From the IMG/VR virus record IMGVR_UViG_3300028829_000115, positions 1 to 23,527 of that record: 23,527 bases of DNA, one strand, 5' to 3'. A program made the translations under genes and the position numbers. Source of the stretch: a virus. Positions 14,844 to 22,246 of this stretch are shown here, in pieces; within the stretch, counting starts at the first letter, position 1, and the number at the start of each line of letters is the position of its first letter. The notes beneath the pieces are model-generated. The model saw only the letters and a list, made by a program, of their open reading frames with translations. It did not search any database and had not been told where the DNA came from.

Positions 14844-17003
14844 TTATTGGCCACCGCCACCTGCTTGTTGTAAGATAGCCATCAGCTCAGGAGGGATCTG
14901 CTGACCTTGACCCTGCTGAGGTTGTGCGCCCCCACCTGTAGGAGCACCCTGTTCACCTGGAACTGGAGCTTGACCAACACCAATATTACCACCACCAGTA
15001 CCCATAGGATCTTGACCAACGGCAGCTTCAGGTTGCTCTGCCGCCATCTCCTGTTGCATCTGCTGCAAAAGAATTGCTTGACGGAAAGCTTCTTCTGGAC
15101 TGTTAGCTACTTTATCTACATCCAGATCCATAGTTGCGGCAATCTCTTTAATGATGTAAGGGAACTTAGCAAATGGAGCCAGGACAGGGTTAGATGCGAT
15201 CTGCAAGAAACTAATCAGACGTTGTGACCGAACCTCATTTTGCATAAAGCTTTCAGTGCCACGAGCACGGATCTCAAGATCTCCTCGGATCTCTGGGTCA
15301 AAGTCAAACTGCATATTAAATGCAAACATAGCCTCACCTAATGGGCGAAGAAGATAATCGTCAAAGTTTTTAATTACAGTACGAATAGAACCACTAGCAG
15401 CACCCATCAACATTGAGATACCTGAAGCCGTCCTGCCTGTACCCATGACACCAGTCTGTCCATGAGCATAAGAAGGTAGGCCAGAGGACTCGTCAGCAAG
15501 AACCCTGGCTTTGTCAAATAGCATCATATTCTCAGAGGAGACGTTAGGAAACTTTGTACCAAAGATAGCTTGCCCCGGAGCACCCCCTTGACGACGGAAT
15601 ACTTTACCTGGATAAACTGTCAAGTCTTGACCTGGAGTCAAGTTAGATTCATCCACCTCGATCAAGAGGTTTCCAGAAAGAACTGCGTTGTCAACTGCCA
15701 AACGCATAAAGCCGTTCATTAAGGTTTGCGTATCGTCCATGTTTTCAGCGAGGCCCACGCCGAAGAAAGAGTATGGGTTAACTTCGTAAGGGGTCGCAAA
15801 ATAAGGGATTCTTTTAGGCGTGAAAGGGTTGATAACAAAGCGTAGTATTTCTCCGTTACATACCCAACAATTGATTTGAATTTCATCTTCACTGTCGTAA
15901 TCATCAGGGATCTCCAAGTTATTATCACGAGCAATCTGAGCGTCAATAGTACCCCAGAACTCTAGGACTTCAAAACGCTCGACGCCAGTGCCACTATAGG
16001 ACGACCCACCTTCTGCGGCTTGATCATCGTCCATGTCATTTTCCCACCACTCACGGGTGTAGTTAGGACCGTCTTTAATCGCAGCTTCAATAGAAGATGC
16101 TCGGAAGTATGGCCGACGTTTCAACCCTCGTAATTGAGTACGAGACATACGATGTCGCTCGACAACATATTCACAATCATACATACTATAAGCATCGGGA
16201 TCAGGATAGAAGTTCCAAATCGACGTATGCTCAACTTGAGGAATGGTTTTTAGAATAGGATCGTACTCACCTTCCTCATTCCAATTTGAGTATTCTTTAT
16301 CATAAGCAAACGGACCTTTCATAATGCCCGTACCGAACGCAACACACTCAAAGCAACTAAATCGAAGATGCTTAGTAGCAGCAGATTCTTCTAACTGATC
16401 TTTAATTTTCTTTTCCATTGCCCTGGCAGCAGCCTGAGCTGGATGAAAGTTAATAGCAGATTGAGTAACGCCTGGACCTTCTTTCAGACCCTTGATATCT
16501 TGAAGATCCTCTTTAAGTGGACCTAGACGCTCGCGGAGAGTTTCCGCAGTATCGCCGGGTTGAAGATCTTGGCCATCACCAGGAAAGCCGTATACATTTC
16601 CAAACTGTTCAGCAGCAGCATTTTGCTCTGCTTCTTTAGGATCAAAGTGTACGGTATCAGCAACGCCTTCAGGAATAGGTGTGGGTTCAACACCAATAGG
16701 AAATTTATTCTGACTAAACAGAACGTCGATTAACTGACCATACGCAGCGAGAACTTTCGTCTTAGTAACCTTAATAAAGACACGGGATTTCTCAGACTCC
16801 GTAAACTGAACATCTGGGCCATAGATACCTCGGTAGTTCTTATATGCTTGAAGCCATCGACCTTCGTCATAATATCTTGAATCTTTCGCTCTCTCAAAGC
16901 GTTGTTCAACATAACTGACGATGTTAGTATACTGACCACGTTCTTCATCATCCCCGTCGTCTAAGACATTAATTGCATCGTTCTCAAAATCTTCGTCAGA
17001 CAT
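14844..17003 (-). CDS. Portal protein
   Basis: 719 residues, within the size range of podovirus portals, directly after the large terminase (11-nt gap). The acidic N-terminus (about 1-20) is followed by EQRFERAKDSRYYDEGRWLQ (33-52), a helical stem region with VFIKVTKTKVLAAYGQLIDV, and YEVNPYSFFGVGLAENMDDT, then TLMNGFMRLAVDNAVLSGNL, a pattern shared by portal proteins of P22-like and marine podoviruses. The last 70 residues are Gly-, Gln- and Pro-rich low complexity. Twelve copies would form the ring through which DNA enters and leaves the head. AGGAG lies 5 nt before the ATG. The call rests on order, length and these patterns. Confidence 0.85.
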   Translation of the reverse strand: MSDEDFENDAINVLDDGDDEERGQYTNIVSYVEQRFERAKDSRYYDEGRWLQAYKNYRGIYGPDVQFTESEKSRVFIKVTKTKVLAAYGQLIDVLFSQNKFPIGVEPTPIPEGVADTVHFDPKEAEQNAAAEQFGNVYGFPGDGQDLQPGDTAETLRERLGPLKEDLQDIKGLKEGPGVTQSAINFHPAQAAARAMEKKIKDQLEESAATKHLRFSCFECVAFGTGIMKGPFAYDKEYSNWNEEGEYDPILKTIPQVEHTSIWNFYPDPDAYSMYDCEYVVERHRMSRTQLRGLKRRPYFRASSIEAAIKDGPNYTREWWENDMDDDQAAEGGSSYSGTGVERFEVLEFWGTIDAQIARDNNLEIPDDYDSEDEIQINCWVCNGEILRFVINPFTPKRIPYFATPYEVNPYSFFGVGLAENMDDTQTLMNGFMRLAVDNAVLSGNLLIEVDESNLTPGQDLTVYPGKVFRRQGGAPGQAIFGTKFPNVSSENMMLFDKARVLADESSGLPSYAHGQTGVMGTGRTASGISMLMGAASGSIRTVIKNFDDYLLRPLGEAMFAFNMQFDFDPEIRGDLEIRARGTESFMQNEVRSQRLISFLQIASNPVLAPFAKFPYIIKEIAATMDLDVDKVANSPEEAFRQAILLQQMQQEMAAEQPEAAVGQDPMGTGGGNIGVGQAPVPGEQGAPTGGGAQPQQGQGQQIPPELMAILQQAGGGGQ

Positions 17004-17014
17004 AATAGCTCCTG

Positions 17015-18838
17015 TTAATAACCAAAGCGAGAATCAGAAGGTTTCCACTTTGCCTTTGGTGTATTTTCGTAAGCAATCCGAATGTTAGTAGGTCGAGAAG
17101 CAACCATATACCGGAGAGCGTCATAAGCGTGATCTTCAGCGTGAGTATCAACATCTTCAGGGTTACGCTTGTCGAGAGGAATAGAAGCGATCTGTCTAAT
17201 GACGTTAGGGCAGTTCTCAAAGAACCTAAGCCCTGGCTCGCCACTTTCTTCATCTTCCATCAATCTTTTATGTATCTCAATCTTACCACTGATACGAGAC
17301 CCTGGTGATCTATCAGAAGGTCTAAATCTACAACCCTCTGCATTAATCATCTCAGCGATAGATGGACCTCGATCTCCTCGTCTTGCCCAACAACTACTGT
17401 CAAGCACCGCATCATAGATCTTTCCATCGCCTTCTTCAACGTCTCGTATCATACGCCCTAATTGATCGGCTGTCAAGCGATTAATATATAATTCTCTATA
17501 AATCCACAGATTATCATCGTAGTCGATTGCACCCCACAAAACAGCAGAGTGAGATGAAAACCCGAAGTCGGCAGCTCTAATCTTTGTCCAGCCACTAGGA
17601 ATCTCAAACGGCTCGACAACGTGTTTTGATCTGTCAAAATCGGGGAAGGCTCCCTCTTCAACTACATCCCAGTCACCATACAGAAACTGCTTCCGTTTAA
17701 CCTCTGGCAAGGACGCCAACATAGCAATGTAGCTACTGTCTTGCGTCAGGTAGGGATTATCCCATACAGAGGCCGGAATAAACTTCCGAGTGATCTCCGT
17801 GGACAGAGTACGTCCTTCTAACTCGTATTCAACTTTTTCAGCAAACCGTTCACCGGGTTTAGCTGGTTCAATGAATAACTCTTTAACCCATCGTGATCCA
17901 ACGTTTCCTGGGTTTCCTGTAGCCCTCATGTGAAGAGGAATACTTGGATCTGCTGACCGGAGTGAGGATCTTAGAAAGTGCCAAACATCCGGGGTATTGT
18001 ACTGAGGTAATTCGTCTACACCGATCCACGAATAAGACTGACCCTGATATCTCAAAACGTCCTGTAAGTTTTCGCAGTACCCAAACTCGATACGAGCACC
18101 AGAAGGAAAGTGCCAAGTATTTTCTTGGGTCTTAAACTTTGCACCTGGAACTGTCTTAGGATATAGCTGCTGTGTCTGAAAGATAACATCCCTAAGTTCT
18201 GGCATAGACCTACGAATTAGTAATGCACGAGATGTAGGCTTATCCACAAAGCGTAAAGGAGCAATGAGCAAGCTATAAGTTTTACCGCCACCCCTAGCAC
18301 CGCCGTAGAATACCTCTCGCTCGTTTGCGCTAAGAAATTGAGTTTGAGGACCGGGGTTAGGCCGGAAAGCCACTTCCCGATTTTCTTCAACAGGTTCACC
18401 ACCAAAATCTAAACCCTCAACTACAGAAGGCTCTTTAGAAGATTTAGCCTTATCTAAGCGACGTTTAGCTTGCTCGGCTTTAATCCGAGTTTGTTTCTCA
18501 GTGTTTTTAAGATCTTCCAACTTTCGCTGGGCTGGGGTAAGCTTTTTTCTACGTTGTTTTCTACGTTGAAGTAACTCTTCTTCAGTCCAAGCAAGTTTGT
18601 GTAGTCTTGTTGCGGACAGCTTTCGATTGGTTTCGCTTTCCAACCAAGCTGCAACAGTTCTAACCGAACGTCCTGATCGCACATGATCAATAGCCTCGCC
18701 CAAAAGTTCCAAAGCCTTTGGATCAGGGGTATGCCACCCAACTCCATTTTCATCTACTTCCCTGTCAAAACCGAAGGGTAACTTTCCTCTGGCTTTGTAC
18801 TTCTCAGTTCGTAGATGATCAATCTTCCGTTGAGCCAT
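17015..18838 (-). CDS. terL: Terminase large subunit with N-terminal extension
   Basis: 607 residues. The ATPase has Walker A GGARGGGKT at 179-187, Walker B SWIGVDEL at 270-277 (Asp275, Glu276) and coupling motif ATGNP at 306-310. The RNase H-like nuclease shows Asp424 in RAADFGFSS, Asp480 in AVLDSS, and HAYDALRY at 570-577, so both activities look intact. Residues 20-85 form an extra N-terminal domain: PFGFDREVDENGVGWHTPDP, a helix pair, then SVRTVAAWLESETNRKLSAT. This resembles the post-catalytic helix-turn-helix domain of serine recombinases. A basic linker (90-135) joins it to the motor. The gene overlaps terS by 20 nt. It packages DNA into the prohead. Confidence 0.92.
   Translation of the reverse strand: MAQRKIDHLRTEKYKARGKLPFGFDREVDENGVGWHTPDPKALELLGEAIDHVRSGRSVRTVAAWLESETNRKLSATRLHKLAWTEEELLQRRKQRRKKLTPAQRKLEDLKNTEKQTRIKAEQAKRRLDKAKSSKEPSVVEGLDFGGEPVEENREVAFRPNPGPQTQFLSANEREVFYGGARGGGKTYSLLIAPLRFVDKPTSRALLIRRSMPELRDVIFQTQQLYPKTVPGAKFKTQENTWHFPSGARIEFGYCENLQDVLRYQGQSYSWIGVDELPQYNTPDVWHFLRSSLRSADPSIPLHMRATGNPGNVGSRWVKELFIEPAKPGERFAEKVEYELEGRTLSTEITRKFIPASVWDNPYLTQDSSYIAMLASLPEVKRKQFLYGDWDVVEEGAFPDFDRSKHVVEPFEIPSGWTKIRAADFGFSSHSAVLWGAIDYDDNLWIYRELYINRLTADQLGRMIRDVEEGDGKIYDAVLDSSCWARRGDRGPSIAEMINAEGCRFRPSDRSPGSRISGKIEIHKRLMEDEESGEPGLRFFENCPNVIRQIASIPLDKRNPEDVDTHAEDHAYDALRYMVASRPTNIRIAYENTPKAKWKPSDSRFGY
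17448..17476 (-). promoter_or_regulatory. Candidate promoter inside terL
   Basis: On the minus strand TTGACA (17471-17476), 17 nt and TATGAT (17448-17453, five of six) lie inside the nuclease-coding part of terL. Start of transcription would be near 17441, giving extra message for the portal and genes beyond. It could also be a chance match in coding DNA. Confidence 0.35.
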
Positions 18839-19190
18839 CCTCGTCCTCTAGCGGCGGCAAGATTACAATAGCCGCCCCGTTAGTTTTATGTTCTACTTTC
18901 TCAGTCTTTACGATACCAGCACGATCAAGAATCTCTTTGGCCGCTGCTAGTCTATCCCGGTTGCCTAGTGCGCTAGGATCATCCAAAATGCCAGACATTG
19001 ACAGGACCGCTTTAGGAGCGTTAGCCGCCAACATATACTCAGCCCTTTCAATAATCTCTGCTTTCATAGTACGGATGATGCGAGCAGGGTATTCTGTTTT
19101 AGCATAGCCAGCAATATCCATGGCTTCCCTAAAGTTACCCTGCGCCTCTCCGAATAAGGCATTAAGGAATTTTTCCTGTTGCTCAGTCAT
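18819..19190 (-). CDS. terS: Terminase small subunit
   Basis: 123 residues. An N-terminal helical region (MTEQQEKFLNALFGEAQGNF, then AMDIAGYAKTEYPARII) has the spacing of a DNA-binding helix-turn-helix. A middle helical part follows (AEYMLAANAPKAVLSM), then a segment DRLAAAKEILDRAGIVK and a C-terminal tail with AAIVILPPL, a usual end for small terminases that dock on the large subunit. It overlaps the upstream gene by ATGA and the large terminase by 20 nt, so it is translationally coupled to both. It would bind the packaging site and load TerL. The call rests on position, size and pattern. Confidence 0.82.
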   Translation of the reverse strand: MTEQQEKFLNALFGEAQGNFREAMDIAGYAKTEYPARIIRTMKAEIIERAEYMLAANAPKAVLSMSGILDDPSALGNRDRLAAAKEILDRAGIVKTEKVEHKTNGAAIVILPPLEDEDGSTED

Positions 19191-19981
19191 CCTTTAGAAT
19201 TTTTCCTCGCTGGTTTGTTATACATTCCACCACGCTTAGTAAACTGAACCATGCCACCCTTTTTTCTTCCGGGTTCTTCTCCGCGAGCTACTAATGGATC
19301 AAGTTCATCACCCTTATCGTAGGTTACGTCGATACCAAACTTTTCCTTAAAGAACTTTTTACCTGCCTCTTCGCTGAACCGTCCAGGTCGTTTAGTTTCA
19401 GTTCTTTCGCTTCTTGGGCCTTTATCTTTTTCTGAGCTACGATCAGCAGCTTTTCTTTTAGAAGCGGCTTCAGCTTTTCGAGCTAAACTAATTGCATTTT
19501 CACGCAACTGACTTCCAGGTGTAGATCCAAGCTCTTTTGTTTTTGTAATAGGAGCAGGGCGTTTGTTTTTTAAACGCTCAACGGGAGTACCTGTTGCGGC
19601 CTTTGCAATGTTAGTATCTCTATCCTCATTGCCTGTAAGTAAAACAGCACCGCCCCCAACTGCACCACCAGCTGTTCCGATAGCTCTACGATTTGTTGCT
19701 GCTTGATCTTTTAATTTTTTTGCAGCCTCATCAGAATAAAATCTACCTTTGTTATCCATGTATTTTTCTTTGACCACTTTAGATCGGGTTGGGTCCATTC
19801 GAGATTTTGCTGGAGGGCCAAAAATGTCTGGGAATCTTTTCCGAAGTTTATTCATATTTTTATTAACCAACTTAGCTGCTTCAGGACCGTATCGTTTGAC
19901 TGCTGCTTTTACACCTTGTTGACTAATCACTCTAGCAACATTTATTACCATTGGGATTGCCATAGCAAATTGTAATGCCAT
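19187..19981 (-). CDS. Basic protein of unknown function upstream of terS
   Basis: 264 residues with a strongly basic, low-complexity sequence. The N-terminus MALQFAMAIPMVINVARVIS is hydrophobic and may be a membrane or amphipathic helix. The middle is Lys/Arg/Ala-rich with a glycine patch TAGGAVGGGAVLLTG (104-118). The C-terminus contains GKKFFKEKFGIDVTYDKGDE and then RKKGGMVQFTKRGGMYNK. The last part carries the KRGG motif found in two other probable virion proteins here. I do not recognise a family. A DNA-binding virion or assembly protein is possible from charge and position. AAAGG lies 10 nt before the ATG. Confidence 0.65.
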   Translation of the reverse strand: MALQFAMAIPMVINVARVISQQGVKAAVKRYGPEAAKLVNKNMNKLRKRFPDIFGPPAKSRMDPTRSKVVKEKYMDNKGRFYSDEAAKKLKDQAATNRRAIGTAGGAVGGGAVLLTGNEDRDTNIAKAATGTPVERLKNKRPAPITKTKELGSTPGSQLRENAISLARKAEAASKRKAADRSSEKDKGPRSERTETKRPGRFSEEAGKKFFKEKFGIDVTYDKGDELDPLVARGEEPGRKKGGMVQFTKRGGMYNKPARKNSKG

Positions 19982-19986
19982 AATAG

Positions 19987-20235
19987 TTAAACCTTTCTAT
20001 ATTTTCGTGTCTTGGCAGCTATCTTAGGAGGCTGCTTGACGAACTGCTTACCTGCTTTGGTCCCCTTACGTTTAGCACGAGTAGTAGCAGCATACTCAGC
20101 TGCACTAAGGGACTTGATTGCTTTAGAAGGGAGGTAGCGCTCCCCAGTCTTTGCTGATGGTTTTCCAGATTTGGTTCGCCACTTCTGCTTTGTCCAAGAC
20201 TTCAGACTCTGCTGTGATTTTTTAAGTGCCATCAT
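19987..20235 (-). CDS. Small basic protein, C-terminal-half-like part of a DUF5872-type protein
   Basis: 82 residues, pI clearly basic. The block SLKSWTKQKWRTKSGKPSAK (10-29), ERYLPSKAIKSLSAAEYAAT (32-51) and GTKAGKQFVKQP (58-69) matches, from memory, the C-terminal half of a widespread bacterial and viral protein of about 150 residues that I know as DUF5872. The N-terminal half of that type is found separately in the gene at 20849-21073. It overlaps the HNH stop codon by 4 nt. Two ATG codons are adjacent; the second (20232) has better spacing to AAGGA. Function is unknown. Confidence 0.75.
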   Translation of the reverse strand: MMALKKSQQSLKSWTKQKWRTKSGKPSAKTGERYLPSKAIKSLSAAEYAATTRAKRKGTKAGKQFVKQPPKIAAKTRKYRKV

Positions 20236-20468
20236 CTTTTCCTTCTTGGCCCTTTGGGCTTTCGTAGGTTCTGTTGCTTTGTTACAATCCTTAAATTATT
20301 ACGCTTGTTATTTAGAGGGTTGTTATCTTTATGATCAACTTGAAAACCTTTAGGCGGATTCATCTTCTTTTTAGCTGCGTGGCGACTTCTATCTTTCTGC
20401 TTATACAGAGGATCTCCAGCTTTACGTCTAATATATTCTCTTCTATAGTTACGCGGAGTACGAGCCAT
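20232..20468 (-). CDS. HNH endonuclease, small
   Basis: 78 residues, basic. The HNH signature is GFQVDHKDNNPLNNKRNNLR (41-60) and then IVTKQQN, with Asp45-His46, Asn54 and Asn58 at metal and catalytic positions, as in small HNH nucleases with an NLR.VT ending. No zinc-binding cysteines are present and there is little outside the core. It could be a free-standing homing nuclease or a packaging partner, since HNH proteins next to terminase genes stimulate TerL cutting in some phages. The start overlaps the upstream stop as TAATG with GAGG 6 nt before it. Its place between the two DUF5872-like halves is notable. Confidence 0.85.
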   Translation of the reverse strand: MARTPRNYRREYIRRKAGDPLYKQKDRSRHAAKKKMNPPKGFQVDHKDNNPLNNKRNNLRIVTKQQNLRKPKGPRRKR

Positions 20469-20845
20469 TAACGGCCTCGTGAATCAAGCTTGTGAGTATC
20501 TTGATGATCTTCAAGCTCATCCCAAAGTTCGTCGATTAATTCTTGATTACGCTCAACGTCTTTCTGCATAACAGCAGACTTCTGCATCATCTTAGCCATC
20601 ATGTTGCCCATAGTACCATGTTCTCTTAGATCTTCCATGATAGCTTTAATCTTGCGGTCATGCTCAGCAACGTCACGGCGAAGGTTAACGTTTTGCTCAA
20701 TCGCCATTTTAGATGATAGACCACCTACTTCTTCTTTGAGATTATCAACTGTAAAAGCTTGCTGAGATACCCACCAAATAAGACCTATTGCCTGAAGGAT
20801 AACAGTGACAATAACCGCAATGGGGACTTTGTTATCGAAGTTCAT
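20468..20845 (-). CDS. Membrane-anchored coiled-coil protein
   Basis: 125 residues. One membrane segment at about 8-27 (PIAVIVTVILQAIGLIWWVS) is followed by a long charged helix: LKEEVGGLSSKMAIEQNVNL, RRDVAEHDRKIKAIMEDLRE, a Met-rich bend NMMAKMMQKSAVM, and ELIDELWDELEDHQDTHKLD. This is an inner-membrane anchor with a coiled coil, the shape of i-spanins and of some holin-like phage proteins; no partner lipoprotein is seen. GGAGG, inside the last codons of the upstream gene, lies 10 nt before the ATG. A lysis or membrane-contact role is inferred only. Confidence 0.75.
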   Translation of the reverse strand: MNFDNKVPIAVIVTVILQAIGLIWWVSQQAFTVDNLKEEVGGLSSKMAIEQNVNLRRDVAEHDRKIKAIMEDLREHGTMGNMMAKMMQKSAVMQKDVERNQELIDELWDELEDHQDTHKLDSRGR

Positions 20846-20848
20846 TTT

Positions 20849-21073
20849 TTACGAGCCTCCGTTTTTTTTGGCCTTATACCCACCACCAGCATCTTTGTAT
20901 GCCTTAGCTAACATCTGGGCTTTACGAGCAGACCATTGCCCGGGCTTGCCCCCTTTAGAGCCAGCCTTAATTCGATTGAACTGACGTTTACGCATCTCAG
21001 GCTTGGTATAGTTACCGGCCTCGTTAACTTTGCTCTTCGTCGGTTTCTTCTTCTTCGTAGTTGTTGCCATCAT
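20849..21073 (-). CDS. Small basic protein, N-terminal-half-like part of a DUF5872-type protein
   Basis: 74 residues, very basic. The core NYTKPEMRKRQFNRIKAGSK (21-40) with GGKPGQWSARKAQMLAKAYK (41-60) and DAGGGYK (61-67) is one I recall as the N-terminal half of DUF5872-type proteins. In the versions I remember it is directly followed by a segment like the gene at 19987-20235. Here it stops soon after GGGYK. It overlaps the 3' end of the upstream gene by 50 nt, an unusually long overlap in another frame. The first two codons are both ATG. Function is unknown; nucleic-acid binding is possible from its charge. Confidence 0.75.
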   Translation of the reverse strand: MMATTTKKKKPTKSKVNEAGNYTKPEMRKRQFNRIKAGSKGGKPGQWSARKAQMLAKAYKDAGGGYKAKKNGGS

Positions 21074-21683
21074 CTACCCCATGCAAATTATTATAGATCT
21101 CATCTAAGTCTCTATACTCTTCTGACTCAGAGGAAAACTCCCGGTGCATAGGCTCGAAATCAGGTCGTTCCCCGCCAAGCTCAAAAAAAGCAGGGTCATA
21201 AAACTGAGAACGGTTATTAGGAACCCCGACAATGCGACCATCATTAAGCTTACAAAGATGAGTAATTTTATTTTGTCGATGGTCGTCAGCATACATACTG
21301 TTAAGGTAGTCCACCGAGAACCAATAACGTCCTTCATGTTTTTCCCCGTTAATCAGAGCAAACATAGGCATATCACGAAACATCTCAAAACGAACTACAC
21401 TAAACTCAAAGGAGCCGCAGTCCCAGGGTTGAATCTCGTAATCTTCCCAGTCGTCATCACACTCCTTTGTGACGATGGCTCTGAGAGGCATACGACTCCA
21501 ACCGTACCCGCCATACCCAGGTTCAGTAAAGCAAACCTGAAAACTTAACTGCCTTCCCATGTAGCTCGTTATAGCATGGACAAACCCTTGCAGGTATTCT
21601 CCGTGATGTCTCTTATTCCCTGTGGTATACTCACGTCGAATAAGAACCCGTAGAAACGGGATGTTTTCAGTTAGTAAAGCCAC
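21024..21683 (-). CDS. Conserved-looking phage protein of unknown function, GTG start
   Basis: 219 residues from a GTG (21681-21683) that follows the previous stop by 2 nt without a Shine-Dalgarno sequence, so re-initiation is likely. The next ATG (near 21560) would remove 41 well-ordered residues. The folded part contains EYLQGFVHAITSYMGRQLSF (29-48), GGYGWSRMPLRAIVT, an acidic DDDWEDYEIQPWDCGSFEF and RYWFSVDYLNSMYADDHRQN. From about 180 a strongly acidic tail ends in EEEETDEEQS. I recall similar proteins in marine podoviruses but no function. The acidic tail could mimic DNA or bind the basic proteins encoded beside it; that is speculation. Confidence 0.75.
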   Translation of the reverse strand: MALLTENIPFLRVLIRREYTTGNKRHHGEYLQGFVHAITSYMGRQLSFQVCFTEPGYGGYGWSRMPLRAIVTKECDDDWEDYEIQPWDCGSFEFSVVRFEMFRDMPMFALINGEKHEGRYWFSVDYLNSMYADDHRQNKITHLCKLNDGRIVGVPNNRSQFYDPAFFELGGERPDFEPMHREFSSESEEYRDLDEIYNNLHGVDDGNNYEEEETDEEQS

Positions 21684-21685
21684 TA

Positions 21686-21805
21686 TTAGTATTTAGCGCT
21701 TTTACGACCCATTCCACCCATCTTCTTGGCCATTGGCTTCTTCTTAGCTGCCATGCCACCGCCCATCTTCTTAACGGTTGGTTTCTTAGCTGTCATCTTT
21801 TTCAT
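21686..21805 (-). CDS. Lys/Met/Gly-rich micro-protein
   Basis: 39 residues starting MKKMTAKKPTVKKMGGGMAA and ending KKMGGMGRKSAKY. AGGAG lies 7 nt before the ATG at 21803-21805; an ATG two codons earlier is too close to it. The chain has about 14 Lys or Arg and no acidic residue, with three KKMGG-type units, so it is probably disordered and binds nucleic acid. It overlaps the cysteine-rich gene by 20 nt in another frame. Small basic proteins of this sort occur in marine phages; the function is unknown. Confidence 0.65.
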   Translation of the reverse strand: MKKMTAKKPTVKKMGGGMAAKKKPMAKKMGGMGRKSAKY

Positions 21806-21899
21806 GCTCATTCTCCTCTGGCTGTTGCTGTTCAATGTGACAAGAGCACTTGCACACATCCACGTTACAATTACATTCTACACAAGAATCACATTTCAT
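21786..21899 (-). CDS. Cysteine-rich micro-protein, probable metal binder
   Basis: 37 residues. The first 21 hold seven Cys and one His: MKCDSCVECNCNVDVCKCSC (1-20), then His21. Spacing is C-x2-C-x2-C-x-C-x4-C-x-C-x-CH. The remainder is acidic and Gln-rich (IEQQQPEENEHEKDDS). It starts 8 nt after GGTGA, which contains the TGA stop of the upstream gene, and ends inside the next gene. Dense Cys-x-Cys pairs recall metallothioneins and small zinc-binding proteins, but I know no family with this exact pattern. Metal binding is inferred from the cysteines. It is too short for usual gene finders, and the good ribosome site and tight packing support it. Confidence 0.6.
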   Translation of the reverse strand: MKCDSCVECNCNVDVCKCSCHIEQQQPEENEHEKDDS

Positions 21900-21907
21900 T
21901 TGTTAAA

Positions 21908-22186
21908 TCACCATTTAACTCTATCAGCCCAGTACGCAGCAGACATCTTGCCCTTTTTAATATTCTTGGAGTGTCTAGCTTTGAAACTGGCTCTTTTCTT
22001 TTTCATCTTATCTGATTCACCGGCTTTAGGCTTACCAGCAGTCTTAGCACCTTGCTCACCAAAACGAATCATCTTAATGGTGTCACCCTCTTTGGCAAGC
22101 ACCGCATGACTTTTCTTAGGGTGATCCGAGGTTCTCTTAGGCTTGTTGTACCCAGAAAACTTCTCTCCACGATACTCGATAGCCAT
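21908..22186 (-). CDS. Small basic conserved phage protein
   Basis: 92 residues, basic. It begins MAIEYRGEKFSGYNKPKRTS and then has HPKKSHAVLAKEGDTIKMIR (22-41) and FGEQGAK. The C-terminal signature KKRASFKARHSKNIKKGKMS (63-82) with AAYWADRVKW is one I recall from cyanophages and other marine phages, where it is annotated only as conserved hypothetical. AAGGGG lies 5 nt before the ATG. It is the first protein gene after the leader and terminator block at 22205-22401, so its expression may depend on read-through of that terminator. Confidence 0.8.
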   Translation of the reverse strand: MAIEYRGEKFSGYNKPKRTSDHPKKSHAVLAKEGDTIKMIRFGEQGAKTAGKPKAGESDKMKKKRASFKARHSKNIKKGKMSAAYWADRVKW

Positions 22187-22204
22187 AAGAACCCCTTACT
22201 ACAT

Positions 22205-22246
22205 AAAAAAGTAGGGGCAACCCGTTGTATAATCGAAACGCCCCTA
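22205..22246 (-). terminator. Intrinsic terminator ahead of the 92-residue protein gene
   Basis: On the minus strand TAGGGGC (240-246 in the 22 kb block) and GCCCCTA (212-218) form a perfect 7-bp stem with a 21-nt loop, followed by C and six T (22205-22210). The stem is GC-rich at its core and the U-run is good. It sits about 160 nt after the promoter and 18 nt before the next start codon. Confidence 0.75.
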
